Origin: Kazachstania africana CBS 2517
Taxonomy: Eukaryota; Ascomycota; Saccharomycetes; Saccharomycetales; Saccharomycetaceae
Reading direction: 5' to 3'
DNA length: 64,000 nucleotides
Assembly (NCBI RefSeq): GCF_000304475.1
Contig: NC_018949.1
Coordinates: forward strand, 496,001-560,000
Shown piece by piece: positions 1 to 9,631 of the stretch; within the stretch, counting starts at the first letter, position 1; the number at the start of each line of letters is the position of its first letter. The notes under the pieces were generated by a model that worked only from the letters and a program-made list of their open reading frames with translations, did no database searches and was not told where the DNA came from. A program made the translations under genes and the position numbers.

Positions 1-2737
1 GTTCTCTAAATGCGATGTTTCTATATTTGATTGGTTTGTCAATAGCTAGAGTAATACTACCAAGCCACGATGCCAGGTTCTTAAGGAGCTTCTTATCAAC
101 AGACTGTGTATTCTTCACAGCGATGAAAAAGAAAAGTTGTTTTAAAGTAGTATTGACCATGCATTCATACAAGGAGCGAGAGTTAACACTGGTTAAAATC
201 TTGCTGTACAATTTGTGATAATTGGGTTCAGTTTTGGCTCTCTGGTTAACCAAATAATTTGAAAACCAAGCATAGTAACTTGGTTTCAAAAAGTTTTTCA
301 AATCATCTCTTTTTTTATCAAAATTGTCCATGGTTAAGTTGTTAACAATAAATAACACTTTTTCAGTTGTTTCCTTCGGTGGAATATCTTGTGCAACAGG
401 GGGTTGCCATTCACTAACATTAAAGTATCTGGGATTGGTTAATTCAACTTTTTGATTCTTTTGATTATCACTCTCAGAAGATGGTGATCTCCTCTCAGCC
501 TTAGAACCATCTAAGATGAATTTATAAATCTGAGATTGGGCTTGTAAACCAGGAACTTGTTCAATGAAATCCTTACAATAACCAGGGAAATCAGATAAAC
601 GGATCCTAAAGGCGTACAGCGCCTGAATAGCAAATTTGAACATCTTAGAGTCTGGTCCTTCTTTAGCGAAATTGATTATAATTCGTAATGCAACATCTAA
701 CACAAAACCGTTTAATAGGTGGAAAAGTATCATGGAACCAAACAGAACCGATGTTGTCGCTAGAGCTTCCAATGGATAATCTTTGAAAAAAGTACATTCA
801 CCGAGAATCGCATGAGTGATACAAGCGAAAACATCTTGATCTCTTGGGTCATCACTATCTTTTAACTTTCTCAAAATGTCAACGACATCTTTAATGGCCA
901 TATCCCCACTGTACATTTTTTGTAGATACGATTGCATTTCTTTTTCAACATCAGAGTTGATTGGTGTAAATTCACCATTTGCAAGAATTGCTTTGTCGTG
1001 TCCATTACCATAATTGATAATCCTTGGAAAAGAAAGTATTATTGAATATTCTAATGATTCAAAGTTCTCCAATACATTCCCGCTGAGAGGTAAATTCATC
1101 AATAGAGTGATGAGGAAATGCAAAGATTCTAAATCAAAAGTTTTAGAAGAACGGAATGTGGTATTATCGTCAGTCATCTTAGTTTGTGCTTCTAGGGAAT
1201 CAATAATAATTGGTGCTGTATTGATATTTATATTAGATTCCATGAACTGTTTGAAACCTACCCATCCAACTTTAAGTGCAGCGGGTAAAATGGGAAATGA
1301 CTCTGAGAAATTGAGCTTGTTCAAAAAATCGTCTAATTTATCTTGTTCATGCAATAGTTTGATGAAGTTACCAACTGGCGCATCTTTTCTCTCTATGATG
1401 GCTCTACCGACATCTGATAATAGCTTATCTTTTGAAGGTAAAATGTTTAGAAGTTCACCTAACACTACAGGCGATTTTTCAAACACTTGAACCAACAAAG
1501 TGATAATAATCTCGTTAATTGTATTTTTATTTTCAATTAACAAAGTGAAATGTTTCATATTATTGATTAAAGCTAGATATAAGTATTCTGGAACCAAATT
1601 GAAATCTTCAAAGAAACATTTCTGATAGTAAGATAACATTGGATTATTAACTAATTCATCTCTTAATAAAAAAAGTTCAAGATCTAATGTAGAAATAGAC
1701 AATAGATAAAGTAATGAATTTTTGGAATTTGGAATTTTCTCAGAGACTCTTTTCATATCTGGTACATTTAAAAGATCGAAACATCCAGTTTGTTGTGGTG
1801 ACCAATCATGCAATTGAATAGTTAGAGTTAATTTAAATGTTATATTCCAATCACAGCCAAAAAATTGATCAATTAGATAACCATATTTTAATGATGCAAA
1901 AAATGAACTTAATGAAGCAGTAGTTGGTTTTAATGGAGTGGTCAGGAAATATTTGGTGGACATTAAATTAAATACACGATTCCAGTTGACAATATCCTGA
2001 TAAACCCTTTTTAAAGAATTAGAAATTTGTTGACCTCTCTGAGTGGCATCTATGACGGATGATGGAGTGAACCAACTATTTTCTGAACGCTCTTGTAATT
2101 TCTGAGAACCGGGAGATAAGACTTCAGAAAGTAATAATGCTACCATTTCATTTAGACTTTCACCAGATAATGACAAGAATAAGTCATTAAGTTGCGTTTC
2201 CATAGTATCCACAGAGGATTGTGATAGAAATGTTTCTAAATATTTTGAGTTATTCATTTTGGATTTTTCGATTTCTTTTAGTCTATTTATAGGGAGTGTT
2301 GGGTCGAGAGTTTCCGTAATAGCAGAGTTATGATTACAAAACTCGATATAATCTAGAAGACTTAAATTTGATTGTGTTCCAAATTCTCTATTACAAAATA
2401 TTTCTTTTCTTAAAATATCGAGAAGATCTTCGCTATAATCAGGTAAACGACTGAAAAGATCAAAGAGTAAATCGATTAGTGGTTGCTTTTCAGCTGTGCG
2501 AGTAGTTTTGTTCTTAATATCACTAGAACAAAGTAAGATAAGTTTCTTCCAAAACTTGACGTAAACGGTAATTGAAGACTTGCTTAAGAGAAATTTGATC
2601 TGTTTGGCAGTAGAGACAGAATTCTCGTTTGATAAATTGATAATTAATAGATTGAGTTGTGATAATATGATCTGAACAGCTTCTTTCTCCTCTTTTAATG
2701 TAAAAACGATTTGAGATTGAGAAGACGATTCTTGCAT
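1..2737 (-). CDS. CDC39: CDC39/NOT1, scaffold of the CCR4-NOT complex (3' part cut by window edge)
   Basis: N-terminal 912 codons of Not1, the scaffold on which the Ccr4/Caf1 deadenylases and the Not module assemble for mRNA deadenylation and transcription control. The reading frame is open from the ATG at 2737-2735 to the left edge with no stop; an in-frame TAA lies two codons upstream of the ATG, so the start is well fixed. The N-terminal part is alpha-helical and leucine-rich, as expected of HEAT-like repeats. Near residue 780 onward it enters the MIF4G-like domain (motifs FIVNNLT, SYYAWFSNYLVNQRAK and EPNYHKLYSKIL), which docks Caf1 and is the most conserved part of Not1. S. cerevisiae Cdc39 is about 2100 residues, so more than half is missing here. 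It is divergent from MSH3, the same pair as on S. cerevisiae chromosome III. Confidence 0.95.
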   Translation of the reverse strand, partial: MQESSSQSQIVFTLKEEKEAVQIILSQLNLLIINLSNENSVSTAKQIKFLLSKSSITVYVKFWKKLILLCSSDIKNKTTRTAEKQPLIDLLFDLFSRLPDYSEDLLDILRKEIFCNREFGTQSNLSLLDYIEFCNHNSAITETLDPTLPINRLKEIEKSKMNNSKYLETFLSQSSVDTMETQLNDLFLSLSGESLNEMVALLLSEVLSPGSQKLQERSENSWFTPSSVIDATQRGQQISNSLKRVYQDIVNWNRVFNLMSTKYFLTTPLKPTTASLSSFFASLKYGYLIDQFFGCDWNITFKLTLTIQLHDWSPQQTGCFDLLNVPDMKRVSEKIPNSKNSLLYLLSISTLDLELFLLRDELVNNPMLSYYQKCFFEDFNLVPEYLYLALINNMKHFTLLIENKNTINEIIITLLVQVFEKSPVVLGELLNILPSKDKLLSDVGRAIIERKDAPVGNFIKLLHEQDKLDDFLNKLNFSESFPILPAALKVGWVGFKQFMESNININTAPIIIDSLEAQTKMTDDNTTFRSSKTFDLESLHFLITLLMNLPLSGNVLENFESLEYSIILSFPRIINYGNGHDKAILANGEFTPINSDVEKEMQSYLQKMYSGDMAIKDVVDILRKLKDSDDPRDQDVFACITHAILGECTFFKDYPLEALATTSVLFGSMILFHLLNGFVLDVALRIIINFAKEGPDSKMFKFAIQALYAFRIRLSDFPGYCKDFIEQVPGLQAQSQIYKFILDGSKAERRSPSSESDNQKNQKVELTNPRYFNVSEWQPPVAQDIPPKETTEKVLFIVNNLTMDNFDKKRDDLKNFLKPSYYAWFSNYLVNQRAKTEPNYHKLYSKILTSVNSRSLYECMVNTTLKQLFFFIAVKNTQSVDKKLLKNLASWLGSITLAIDKPIKYRNIAFRE

Positions 2738-3096
2738 GTAACTTTATGTTGCCTCCTATGACAAAGTTAAAAAACAAAAGTACGGTAATATCAATGATCT
2801 TCTACAATAGAGCCCGTCCAAACAATTCAACAATAAGGCAACCTTCTTTATTGATAGAAAATGAAGTTAAGTGGTTTTGCCTCTTAAAAGTAATACTCGT
2901 TATATGTTTTTCTTCTTCCCTTTCTGATATCAACTTTTTCAAAACAACGAAAATTTTGCTTCGTGGTCTATGATATTTCAAAAGATGCGATGAACCATAA
3001 ATTATAAACTGTCACGTGTAAGTGTTTGGTTTGCTTTTAGCAGGCAGGTTGATTATATTGGGAAGCTAGGCTGGTATTTTGGGTAGTTGAAGCAGT
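2738..3096. promoter_or_regulatory. CDC39-MSH3 divergent promoter with a CACGTG box
   Basis: This 359-bp spacer separates the two divergent start codons. It holds one CACGTG at 3013-3018 in the context GTCACGTG, the Cbf1-type E-box, 79 bp before the MSH3 ATG. I see no RNA gene and no credible small ORF in it. Confidence 0.5.
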
Positions 3097-6000
3097 ATGC
3101 AGCCGACGATTAGCAGGTTTTTCAAGGCTGTGAGTGTGAAGGAGGCGGACGCTGGTTTGGATGAGACGAATGCTGGCAATTCTGTTGACAATTCGATCAT
3201 GATAGATGACAGTGAGGAAGATGATAGTGTAGCAGGTGCTGCGGTGGATGTGTTGTCGACTGTGACCAATGCTGATGTGAGAGCAGCTGTAGAAGAAGAA
3301 GAAGAAGAAGAAGATGATGATCCGAGTGTGCAGTTGCTCTCCAAATATGCAAATGCCGTACCTGACAAAAGAAATCGTAGCGGTAGTGCTAGTGCTATGT
3401 CTGAGGGGAGAGACCGTAGCCACAGTACTAGTGTAGATGCTGTAAACTTTGATACTCCCCCTATTAAGAAGAGGAAGAAGGCCGCGAGTTTGACCCCTCT
3501 GGATCAACAGGTTAAAGAATTGAAACAAAATAATAATAACAAGTTACTGGTTATTAGAGTTGGCTACAAATACAAATGTTTTGCTCAGGATGCTATTGTT
3601 GCTAGCAAAGCATTACACTTGAAACTAGTGCCAGGAAAATTAACTTTTGATGAATCAAATCCACAGGATGCACAATTTAAACAGTATGCTTACTGTTCAT
3701 TTCCCGACACACGTCTCAACGTTCATTTAGAAAGGCTGATCCACCACAATTTGAAAGTAGGTGTGGTGGAACAACAAGAGACAGGCGCGATCAAGAAACA
3801 AACCAACAATAAAACTAACGTTTTCGAAAGAAAAGTAACAAATACGTTCTCAAAGGCAACTTATGGCATCAATACACCTTATTCCATTAATAATGACAAA
3901 TCTGCTGTACTTGGAGACACAAAGAGTATATGGGCGTTGAGCATAGTGGCTGGGGAAAAAGGCACCACATATCATCTCCTATCGGTAAATTTAAATAGTG
4001 GTGAAGTTATCCATGATACATTCAATGATTCCCTCAACTCAACAGATGAACTTTTTACTAGAGTGAAATATTTGGACCCATTTGAGGTCACATCTTTGAA
4101 CTCCAAGAACGATATTCATGTAAATATACTAAATCTCTTCAAACAAGAAAACTGTTCTTTAAATTGTACTGGGAATTCTCCAAAACCTGAAGCATCACTC
4201 GATTCAGTGGTACGTACTCTGAAGTTGTCATCAGAAATGACTACTTTAGTACACCTTCTTTATAACTATCTCATGGACTATAATAATGAGAAAATTCTAG
4301 AAATATCTTCAAATTACAAAACTTTTGGTTCTAAAGTTCACATGACATTGGATGGTCATGCATTAGAAAGTTTGGACATTTTCTCAAATGATGGCAAGAA
4401 AGGTTCACTTGTGTGGCTAATGGATCATACCAGAACACCTTTTGGTTTCAGACAATTGCGTCAGTGGATTTCAAAACCATTAGTTCAACAAGATGAAATT
4501 GACGCTCGATTAGATGCTGTTGATTGTATTTCAAAGGAAGTTAGTGGCATATTTTTTGAAGCATTAAATCAAATGCTGAAAACGACGCCTGATCTCATGC
4601 GCACTCTTAACCGCATTGCTTATGGTAATACCTCTAGAAAGGAAGTATATTTTTTTCTGAAGCAAATTAATGGTTTTATTGATCACTTCAAGAAACATTC
4701 AAATCAAATAAACAATGAAATTTGCTCTGTCAATGGTAAGATATATGCACAATCACGAATACTGAGAGAAATATTTACACAAATAAGGGATATCTTTCAA
4801 AGTACTGAAATTCCCCGACTTCTATCTATGATAAATGTAATTGCTGTTATGGATAAAGATCAAGTAACTCAAGCCGTGGGGTTTTTTAATTTGAACAATT
4901 ACGACAATTCTGAAGATATTATCGCCATCCAACGTGATATTGAAGGTGTGAAGAGAGATCTTATGGATGAATTGAAAAATATCAAGAGAATATTGAAAAG
5001 GCCACATCTAGAATATAGAGATACCGTGGAGTATCTTGTTGAAGTGAGAAACACTCAAGTTAAAGGTTTACCGGATGATTGGATAAAAGTTAACAACACT
5101 AAAGCAGTTAGCAGGTTTTCAACTCCAGTAACAGCAAAATTAACTGAAAAACTGCAGTATCACAAAGAATTACTAATGCAGAAATGCAACGATGAGTACG
5201 AACGCTTTTTGGGTAAAGTCAATAAAGAATATCCTTCTTTGAAAGTGGTAATTCAAAACCTTGCTTCCTATGATTGTATATTATCACTGGCGGCAACATC
5301 ATGCAATGTGAATTATGTTCGCCCCAAGTTTGTAACTGATGCTGTTGCTCAGACAGTTGCCGTTAAAAACGGCAGAAACCCAATTATTGAGTCTTTGAAC
5401 GTCCATTATGTCCCAAATGATGTCAATATTAAACAATCTGACAATAAGATTAATATTATTACAGGACCAAATATGGGCGGTAAATCCTCCTATATAAGAC
5501 AGGTGGCGTTGTTGATTATTATGTCACAGATTGGATCATACGTTCCTGCAGATCATATGGAAACAAGCATATTTGATAAGATTTTAACAAGAATAGGTGC
5601 GCATGATGATTTATTACGAGGAGACTCCACGTTCAAAGTTGAAATGATGGAAATTTTGAATATTTTAAGAACATGCACTCCAAAGTCCTTGTTATTGCTA
5701 GATGAAGTTGGAAGAGGTACTGGAACATTAGACGGAAGAGCAATCTCTTATGCACTTTTGAAGTATTTTGTGGAGCTAGAAAACTGTCCACTAATACTAT
5801 TTACAACTCATTTTTCCAAATTAAGTGAATCACTGGCTTCGAAACATATAAAAAACTTTTATATGGATTATGTTGAGGAGAAAAATGATGGCGAAAACTG
5901 GTCAAGCGTAATATTCCTTTATAACTTGATTCCAGGTTCGAGTAATGACTCCTTTGGTTTGAATGTTGCTAAATTGGCAAATTTGGACAAAGACATCATC

Positions 6001-6153
6001 AATAGGGCTTATGAAATCTCTGAAAAAACCAAACAGGAAGAACTAGAAGCAGAAGCAACATTGAAGCTAGGTATTCTTATTAAGAATGTTTTACAAGCGA
6101 AGGAAGAAGATAGACTAAAAATTTTAAAAATATTAGATATTGGATTAGATTAA
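3097..6153 (+). CDS. MSH3: MSH3, MutS-homolog mismatch repair ATPase
   Basis: Msh3 pairs with Msh2 as MutS-beta, which recognises insertion/deletion loops in nuclear DNA. The 1018-residue protein has a PCNA-interacting box at its extreme N-terminus (Q2 to F9, QPTISRFF), then a disordered acidic linker with a run of nine glutamates and a basic KKRKK segment that may be the nuclear localisation signal. The MutS mismatch-binding, connector and lever domains follow. The C-terminal ABC ATPase has Walker A GPNMGGKSS near residue 790, Walker B LLLLDEVGRGTGT near 866 and the TTHF switch. Length matches the yeast family. Its stop lies 33 bp from the convergent KIN82 stop, so the two transcripts must overlap at their 3' ends. 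Confidence 0.97.
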   Translation: MQPTISRFFKAVSVKEADAGLDETNAGNSVDNSIMIDDSEEDDSVAGAAVDVLSTVTNADVRAAVEEEEEEEDDDPSVQLLSKYANAVPDKRNRSGSASAMSEGRDRSHSTSVDAVNFDTPPIKKRKKAASLTPLDQQVKELKQNNNNKLLVIRVGYKYKCFAQDAIVASKALHLKLVPGKLTFDESNPQDAQFKQYAYCSFPDTRLNVHLERLIHHNLKVGVVEQQETGAIKKQTNNKTNVFERKVTNTFSKATYGINTPYSINNDKSAVLGDTKSIWALSIVAGEKGTTYHLLSVNLNSGEVIHDTFNDSLNSTDELFTRVKYLDPFEVTSLNSKNDIHVNILNLFKQENCSLNCTGNSPKPEASLDSVVRTLKLSSEMTTLVHLLYNYLMDYNNEKILEISSNYKTFGSKVHMTLDGHALESLDIFSNDGKKGSLVWLMDHTRTPFGFRQLRQWISKPLVQQDEIDARLDAVDCISKEVSGIFFEALNQMLKTTPDLMRTLNRIAYGNTSRKEVYFFLKQINGFIDHFKKHSNQINNEICSVNGKIYAQSRILREIFTQIRDIFQSTEIPRLLSMINVIAVMDKDQVTQAVGFFNLNNYDNSEDIIAIQRDIEGVKRDLMDELKNIKRILKRPHLEYRDTVEYLVEVRNTQVKGLPDDWIKVNNTKAVSRFSTPVTAKLTEKLQYHKELLMQKCNDEYERFLGKVNKEYPSLKVVIQNLASYDCILSLAATSCNVNYVRPKFVTDAVAQTVAVKNGRNPIIESLNVHYVPNDVNIKQSDNKINIITGPNMGGKSSYIRQVALLIIMSQIGSYVPADHMETSIFDKILTRIGAHDDLLRGDSTFKVEMMEILNILRTCTPKSLLLLDEVGRGTGTLDGRAISYALLKYFVELENCPLILFTTHFSKLSESLASKHIKNFYMDYVEEKNDGENWSSVIFLYNLIPGSSNDSFGLNVAKLANLDKDIINRAYEISEKTKQEELEAEATLKLGILIKNVLQAKEEDRLKILKILDIGLD

Positions 6154-6186
6154 TGCATTATATATTTAAGAATAGAATTATGATTT

Positions 6187-8265
6187 TTAACGTCTGAAAA
6201 GATTCTTTGCGCTATTACTTCTTGGTCTATTAGCATTTGGAGCATATGAAATTTTACCAAGTAGACTTTGCTTCGTTGATATCTGTGAATTATTTTCGTA
6301 TTCCCTTCCAACCAAACTCATTGAGCTGAACTCACGAAATGGGTCATCATCTGGCACCTCATCATCGTGTTCAATTTCTTCCTCAAACATAAATCTTTCC
6401 TCTTCATTCATATTGGTCCTACTCTTGTTTTCTGATACGCTGCTACTACCTTGCCCATTAACGATAGGTATTAAAGGTGGCTCCTGGTTTCTCAACAGTG
6501 ACCACTGAACTTTTTTGAAAAACGGATGTCTTTTCAGATCTGCAGCTCCTAACTTGGAACCAAGTCTTTTAGATTCGTTTTTAATTAGGAGCTTTTTAAT
6601 GAGGTCCTTACAACTTCTAGTAATAGTGTTATTGTTTGGGAAGGTTACATCTTTTTTTAAGACATTTACAAATGTTTGGTTAATGTTATCTCCTTTAAAG
6701 GGCGTAAAGCCGAATAACATTTCATATAATAAAATACCTAAGGTCCACCAGTCTACTGCTACGGTATGCCCTTCTCCTCTAATGACCTCTGGTGCGATAT
6801 ATTCTTCTGTACCCACAAAAGAATTGGTTCTAAAGCCATCAGAGCAGACTTTGGTATCAATTATCGAACCATTGAGAAGCAAAGGCTTCTTGGATGAAAC
6901 TGTCTGTATAGATAAGTCAAAATCTGAAAGCATAATATGACCTGATTGATGCAACAAAATATTCTCTGGTTTTAAATCTCTGTAGATAAACCCCAATAGA
7001 TGTAAATATTCCAACGCTGCAATTACTTCAGAAGTGTAGAATTTTGCATCATCTTCACAGATACATTTCGTCGATCTTGTTTGTAGAGCTGCAAAGAATT
7101 GTCCTCCTAAGCAATATTCCATACATAAGTATAAATAGTCCTCGGTTTGAAATGAATGATATAATGTTACAATGAATGGATGGTTGCTTGTGGCTAAAAT
7201 TTCTTGTTCCGCTAATATTCTTTTGATTTTCTTTCTTTGTATCATTTCATGTTTGTTAAATATCTTCATAGCATATGGTCGGTCTGTTATCTTGTTTCTT
7301 ACAAGATACACTTTCCCAACATCACCTTGTCCTAACAATTTTATCTTTTCGAAAGATGTGGGTCCTACCAATGAGTCCTGGAATTTGTTACTAAACGATT
7401 TAGCCCTTAATCTACGGGATCGTCTCGGCTCCTCGATTACATGCTTTTGAGGAGATGATATGTCAAACTGATTTAGTTGTTCATCTTCTTTAATATCATT
7501 TAATGATAAGTTACTTAAATGATCTTTATAGAAAGTGGACGATGTTGCAGATAATGCAGAAGTCAAAGATGGCGAGTTACTTATTGTAGCATGAGGTATG
7601 GATTCTTGGTAGAATGGATTATTTGATTGAATTTGAATGCTCGGCGTAGTGTAATTCCTGAAAGGATTTGTCGAAGAAAAATGGTCAAAATTGGAAAGTT
7701 CTATACTTGTTTCTATTGTGGGGGTTTTGGTTACCGATATCACTGGAGCAGATGGTGATCTTCCACGAATTTTTGCTCCTTCATTATGTATATCCAGAGA
7801 TTTATTATTTTCATGCATTAATTCTGGCAAAGAATCGGCCATCTGTTGGCTGTGAGGTTCTGATTCTTCGATATCTATATTCTCATTGAATTTACCCTTG
7901 TAGAAGAAATGTCTCTTCATCTTATCCAGGGTCAAACCAGGAGGCGTATCCGCCTTCTTAGTAAACACCTCTTTAAACTTCGAGAATTTGCTATTTTTAC
8001 CCTGTTCATTACCGGTCTTGTAAGCATCATGATTCTCAGAGGTAACACTCGAGAAACTCGTATTGCCTAATTCATTGGCTATACTTTTATTACTACTATT
8101 GCTGGCGGATGTTATAATACTGTTACTGGTTGATGTTATGATACTGACACTAGTTGCCGTACTATTATTACGTTTAGTTCGACCGAACAACTTTGGAATG
8201 GACATACTTCTTGATCTTTGCCCCATTGGTATTGGTTTAGCAAAGAAATCTGTAGTTTCGATCAT
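6187..8265 (-). CDS. KIN82: KIN82/FPK1, AGC kinase activating phospholipid flippases
   Basis: Serine/threonine kinase of the AGC group, 692 residues. The first ~300 residues are Ser/Asn-rich and disordered. The kinase domain begins near 310 with the glycine loop GQGDVGKV, then the lysine in YAMKIF, the catalytic loop YRDLKPEN and SDFD in place of the usual DFG, a variant seen in this family. [11 protein letters not shown] is the activation segment; an acidic, Ser-rich tail ends in ...NLFRR. Fpk1/Kin82 phosphorylate the Dnf1/Dnf2 flippases at the plasma membrane. S. cerevisiae has two paralogs: Kin82 (about 720 aa, next to MSH3) and Fpk1 (about 890 aa, chr XIV). Length and the MSH3 neighbour favour Kin82, but a pre-duplication-type single copy cannot be excluded. 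Confidence 0.9.
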   Translation of the reverse strand: MIETTDFFAKPIPMGQRSRSMSIPKLFGRTKRNNSTATSVSIITSTSNSIITSASNSSNKSIANELGNTSFSSVTSENHDAYKTGNEQGKNSKFSKFKEVFTKKADTPPGLTLDKMKRHFFYKGKFNENIDIEESEPHSQQMADSLPELMHENNKSLDIHNEGAKIRGRSPSAPVISVTKTPTIETSIELSNFDHFSSTNPFRNYTTPSIQIQSNNPFYQESIPHATISNSPSLTSALSATSSTFYKDHLSNLSLNDIKEDEQLNQFDISSPQKHVIEEPRRSRRLRAKSFSNKFQDSLVGPTSFEKIKLLGQGDVGKVYLVRNKITDRPYAMKIFNKHEMIQRKKIKRILAEQEILATSNHPFIVTLYHSFQTEDYLYLCMEYCLGGQFFAALQTRSTKCICEDDAKFYTSEVIAALEYLHLLGFIYRDLKPENILLHQSGHIMLSDFDLSIQTVSSKKPLLLNGSIIDTKVCSDGFRTNSFVGTEEYIAPEVIRGEGHTVAVDWWTLGILLYEMLFGFTPFKGDNINQTFVNVLKKDVTFPNNNTITRSCKDLIKKLLIKNESKRLGSKLGAADLKRHPFFKKVQWSLLRNQEPPLIPIVNGQGSSSVSENKSRTNMNEEERFMFEEEIEHDDEVPDDDPFREFSSMSLVGREYENNSQISTKQSLLGKISYAPNANRPRSNSAKNLFRR

Positions 8266-9038
8266 TTAACTTGGCGTGGGGTACGAGCGATACGACCGCA
8301 ATGTTTGTTATAAACGTTGTAGGTGAGCTACCAAAGCGATTTAAATTCGTGCACTGTGTGAATTTTATAGTAGTAAACACTACTGGGGGTTATAGCGAGA
8401 TATCTCTAGTAGTTTGGTGCGAATAATCTGCGTTTCCTTGTTTAAGCTAAGCTCGACTGTTTGACGATCTCCCAGATATTGAAATTCGCTTTCTCGAGAA
8501 ATTCTATTAAAATCGAACCATATATCCAATGAATCAAGCAAACACAGCAACACTCAGCTGGCTCCAGAAGATGTGCTCTGCTCAGCAGCTGGGACACTGA
8601 GTTCGTGTATGTTGCGGAGCTTTGAAAAGGGACGTCGGTTTCATAGAGCCATCGCTTCTGATTGCAACCCTTGACGTGTGCGTGATAGCTTGTAGTGGGT
8701 ATAATTGAGCGTGGGAACTCTCATAAGAGATGACCCAGTCTGTAGTATCGCGGTAGTGTAGTGTTCCGTAACCGTTCTCTCTGTCCCAATTGAGTCTCGC
8801 TTCCAGGAAGTCGTAACTGTAGACTCAAGCTGTCTGCCTTAATCTGTCGTAGGTCATGGCACACTTGATGGAAAGGTCACAACTAGAATACTGTATCAAC
8901 GATATGTACCAATGAAAAGACTTCTGAACTGTAAGTCATGGGACAGCTCATCTCAGAATGAAAAGCAGCATTGAAAAAAAATTTCATTCTCAACTACGAA
9001 GTACCACTCATTAGAAGCACATACTGAGAGTCCGTATC
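8266..9038. promoter_or_regulatory. 773-bp divergent promoter region, KIN82 / YCR090C ortholog
   Basis: Long intergenic space upstream of both KIN82 (minus) and the DUF866 gene (plus). I see short low-identity inverted segments around 8550-8600 (CAGCTG occurs twice) and a poly-A stretch near 8977, but no ORF of substance, no tRNA A/B boxes and no clear transcription factor cluster. Confidence 0.4.
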
Positions 9039-9578
9039 ATGTTGTATCTGGCTATTTCTGCTACTCTGTCAGAAAACATTAAAAGTGTCCGTGTCAAGGA
9101 CAGTGTCCAAGAACCAGCTGAGTATACGTTCCAAATATCATGTAACAACTGTAGGGAAGTGAACCCTGCTCCAGTTTTGATCAATTCTGTGGAAAAACAT
9201 GATATGGCAGGAAGCAAGGGTGAAGCCTCATTTACAATGAAGTGCAAATTCTGTAGTACCGAATGTTCTGTCAACTTGAATCATTTTGAAGAATCCTTAG
9301 GTGCTGAACCACAGATTAGCAAAGATAAAAGGAAAAAAAGTGGGTTAGCAAAACTTTCCACAGATTCTGCAGCAATCCTACAATTGGACTGTAGAGGTTG
9401 TGAATTGACTAAGTTTTATTTTGATAACAATTTGACTTTCGTGGTGGAATTAGTTAGTGGTAACAAATTAGAATGTCAATTCGATCAAGGTGAAAATGAA
9501 TGGTATGATTACGATGACGATGCAGGTGAAGAAGTTTCAATTACAGATTTTGCTTGTGAGTTTTTTAAAGGTAAATAA
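9039..9578 (+). CDS. DUF866 / CXXC zinc-binding protein (YCR090C ortholog)
   Basis: A 179-residue protein of the small eukaryotic DUF866 family (human C1orf123/CZIB). Two CxxC pairs, CNNC near residue 34 and CKFC near residue 69, form the zinc site; later CRGCEL and the C-terminal DFACEFFKGK are typical of the fold. The biochemical role is not established. Length equals that of S. cerevisiae YCR090C (about 182 aa), and it sits between KIN82 and FIG2 as in that species. The stop is 53 bp from the convergent FIG2 stop. The start has no competing upstream in-frame ATG that I can see. Confidence 0.9.
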   Translation: MLYLAISATLSENIKSVRVKDSVQEPAEYTFQISCNNCREVNPAPVLINSVEKHDMAGSKGEASFTMKCKFCSTECSVNLNHFEESLGAEPQISKDKRKKSGLAKLSTDSAAILQLDCRGCELTKFYFDNNLTFVVELVSGNKLECQFDQGENEWYDYDDDAGEEVSITDFACEFFKGK

Positions 9579-9631
9579 CTTGTTTAGCAATTATTTATTT
9601 GTTTACATATATTTATTTATCATTAGTGTCC

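Noticed and set aside
3037..3528. Minus-strand open frame of 163 codons over the 5' end of MSH3.
   Set aside because: It arises from the antisense of the glutamate-repeat region (poly-Phe/Ser) and lies opposite a well-supported gene.
8535..8605. Inverted segments around two CAGCTG words upstream of KIN82.
   Set aside because: The match is short and interrupted, unlike the perfect repeat at 22155-22198.
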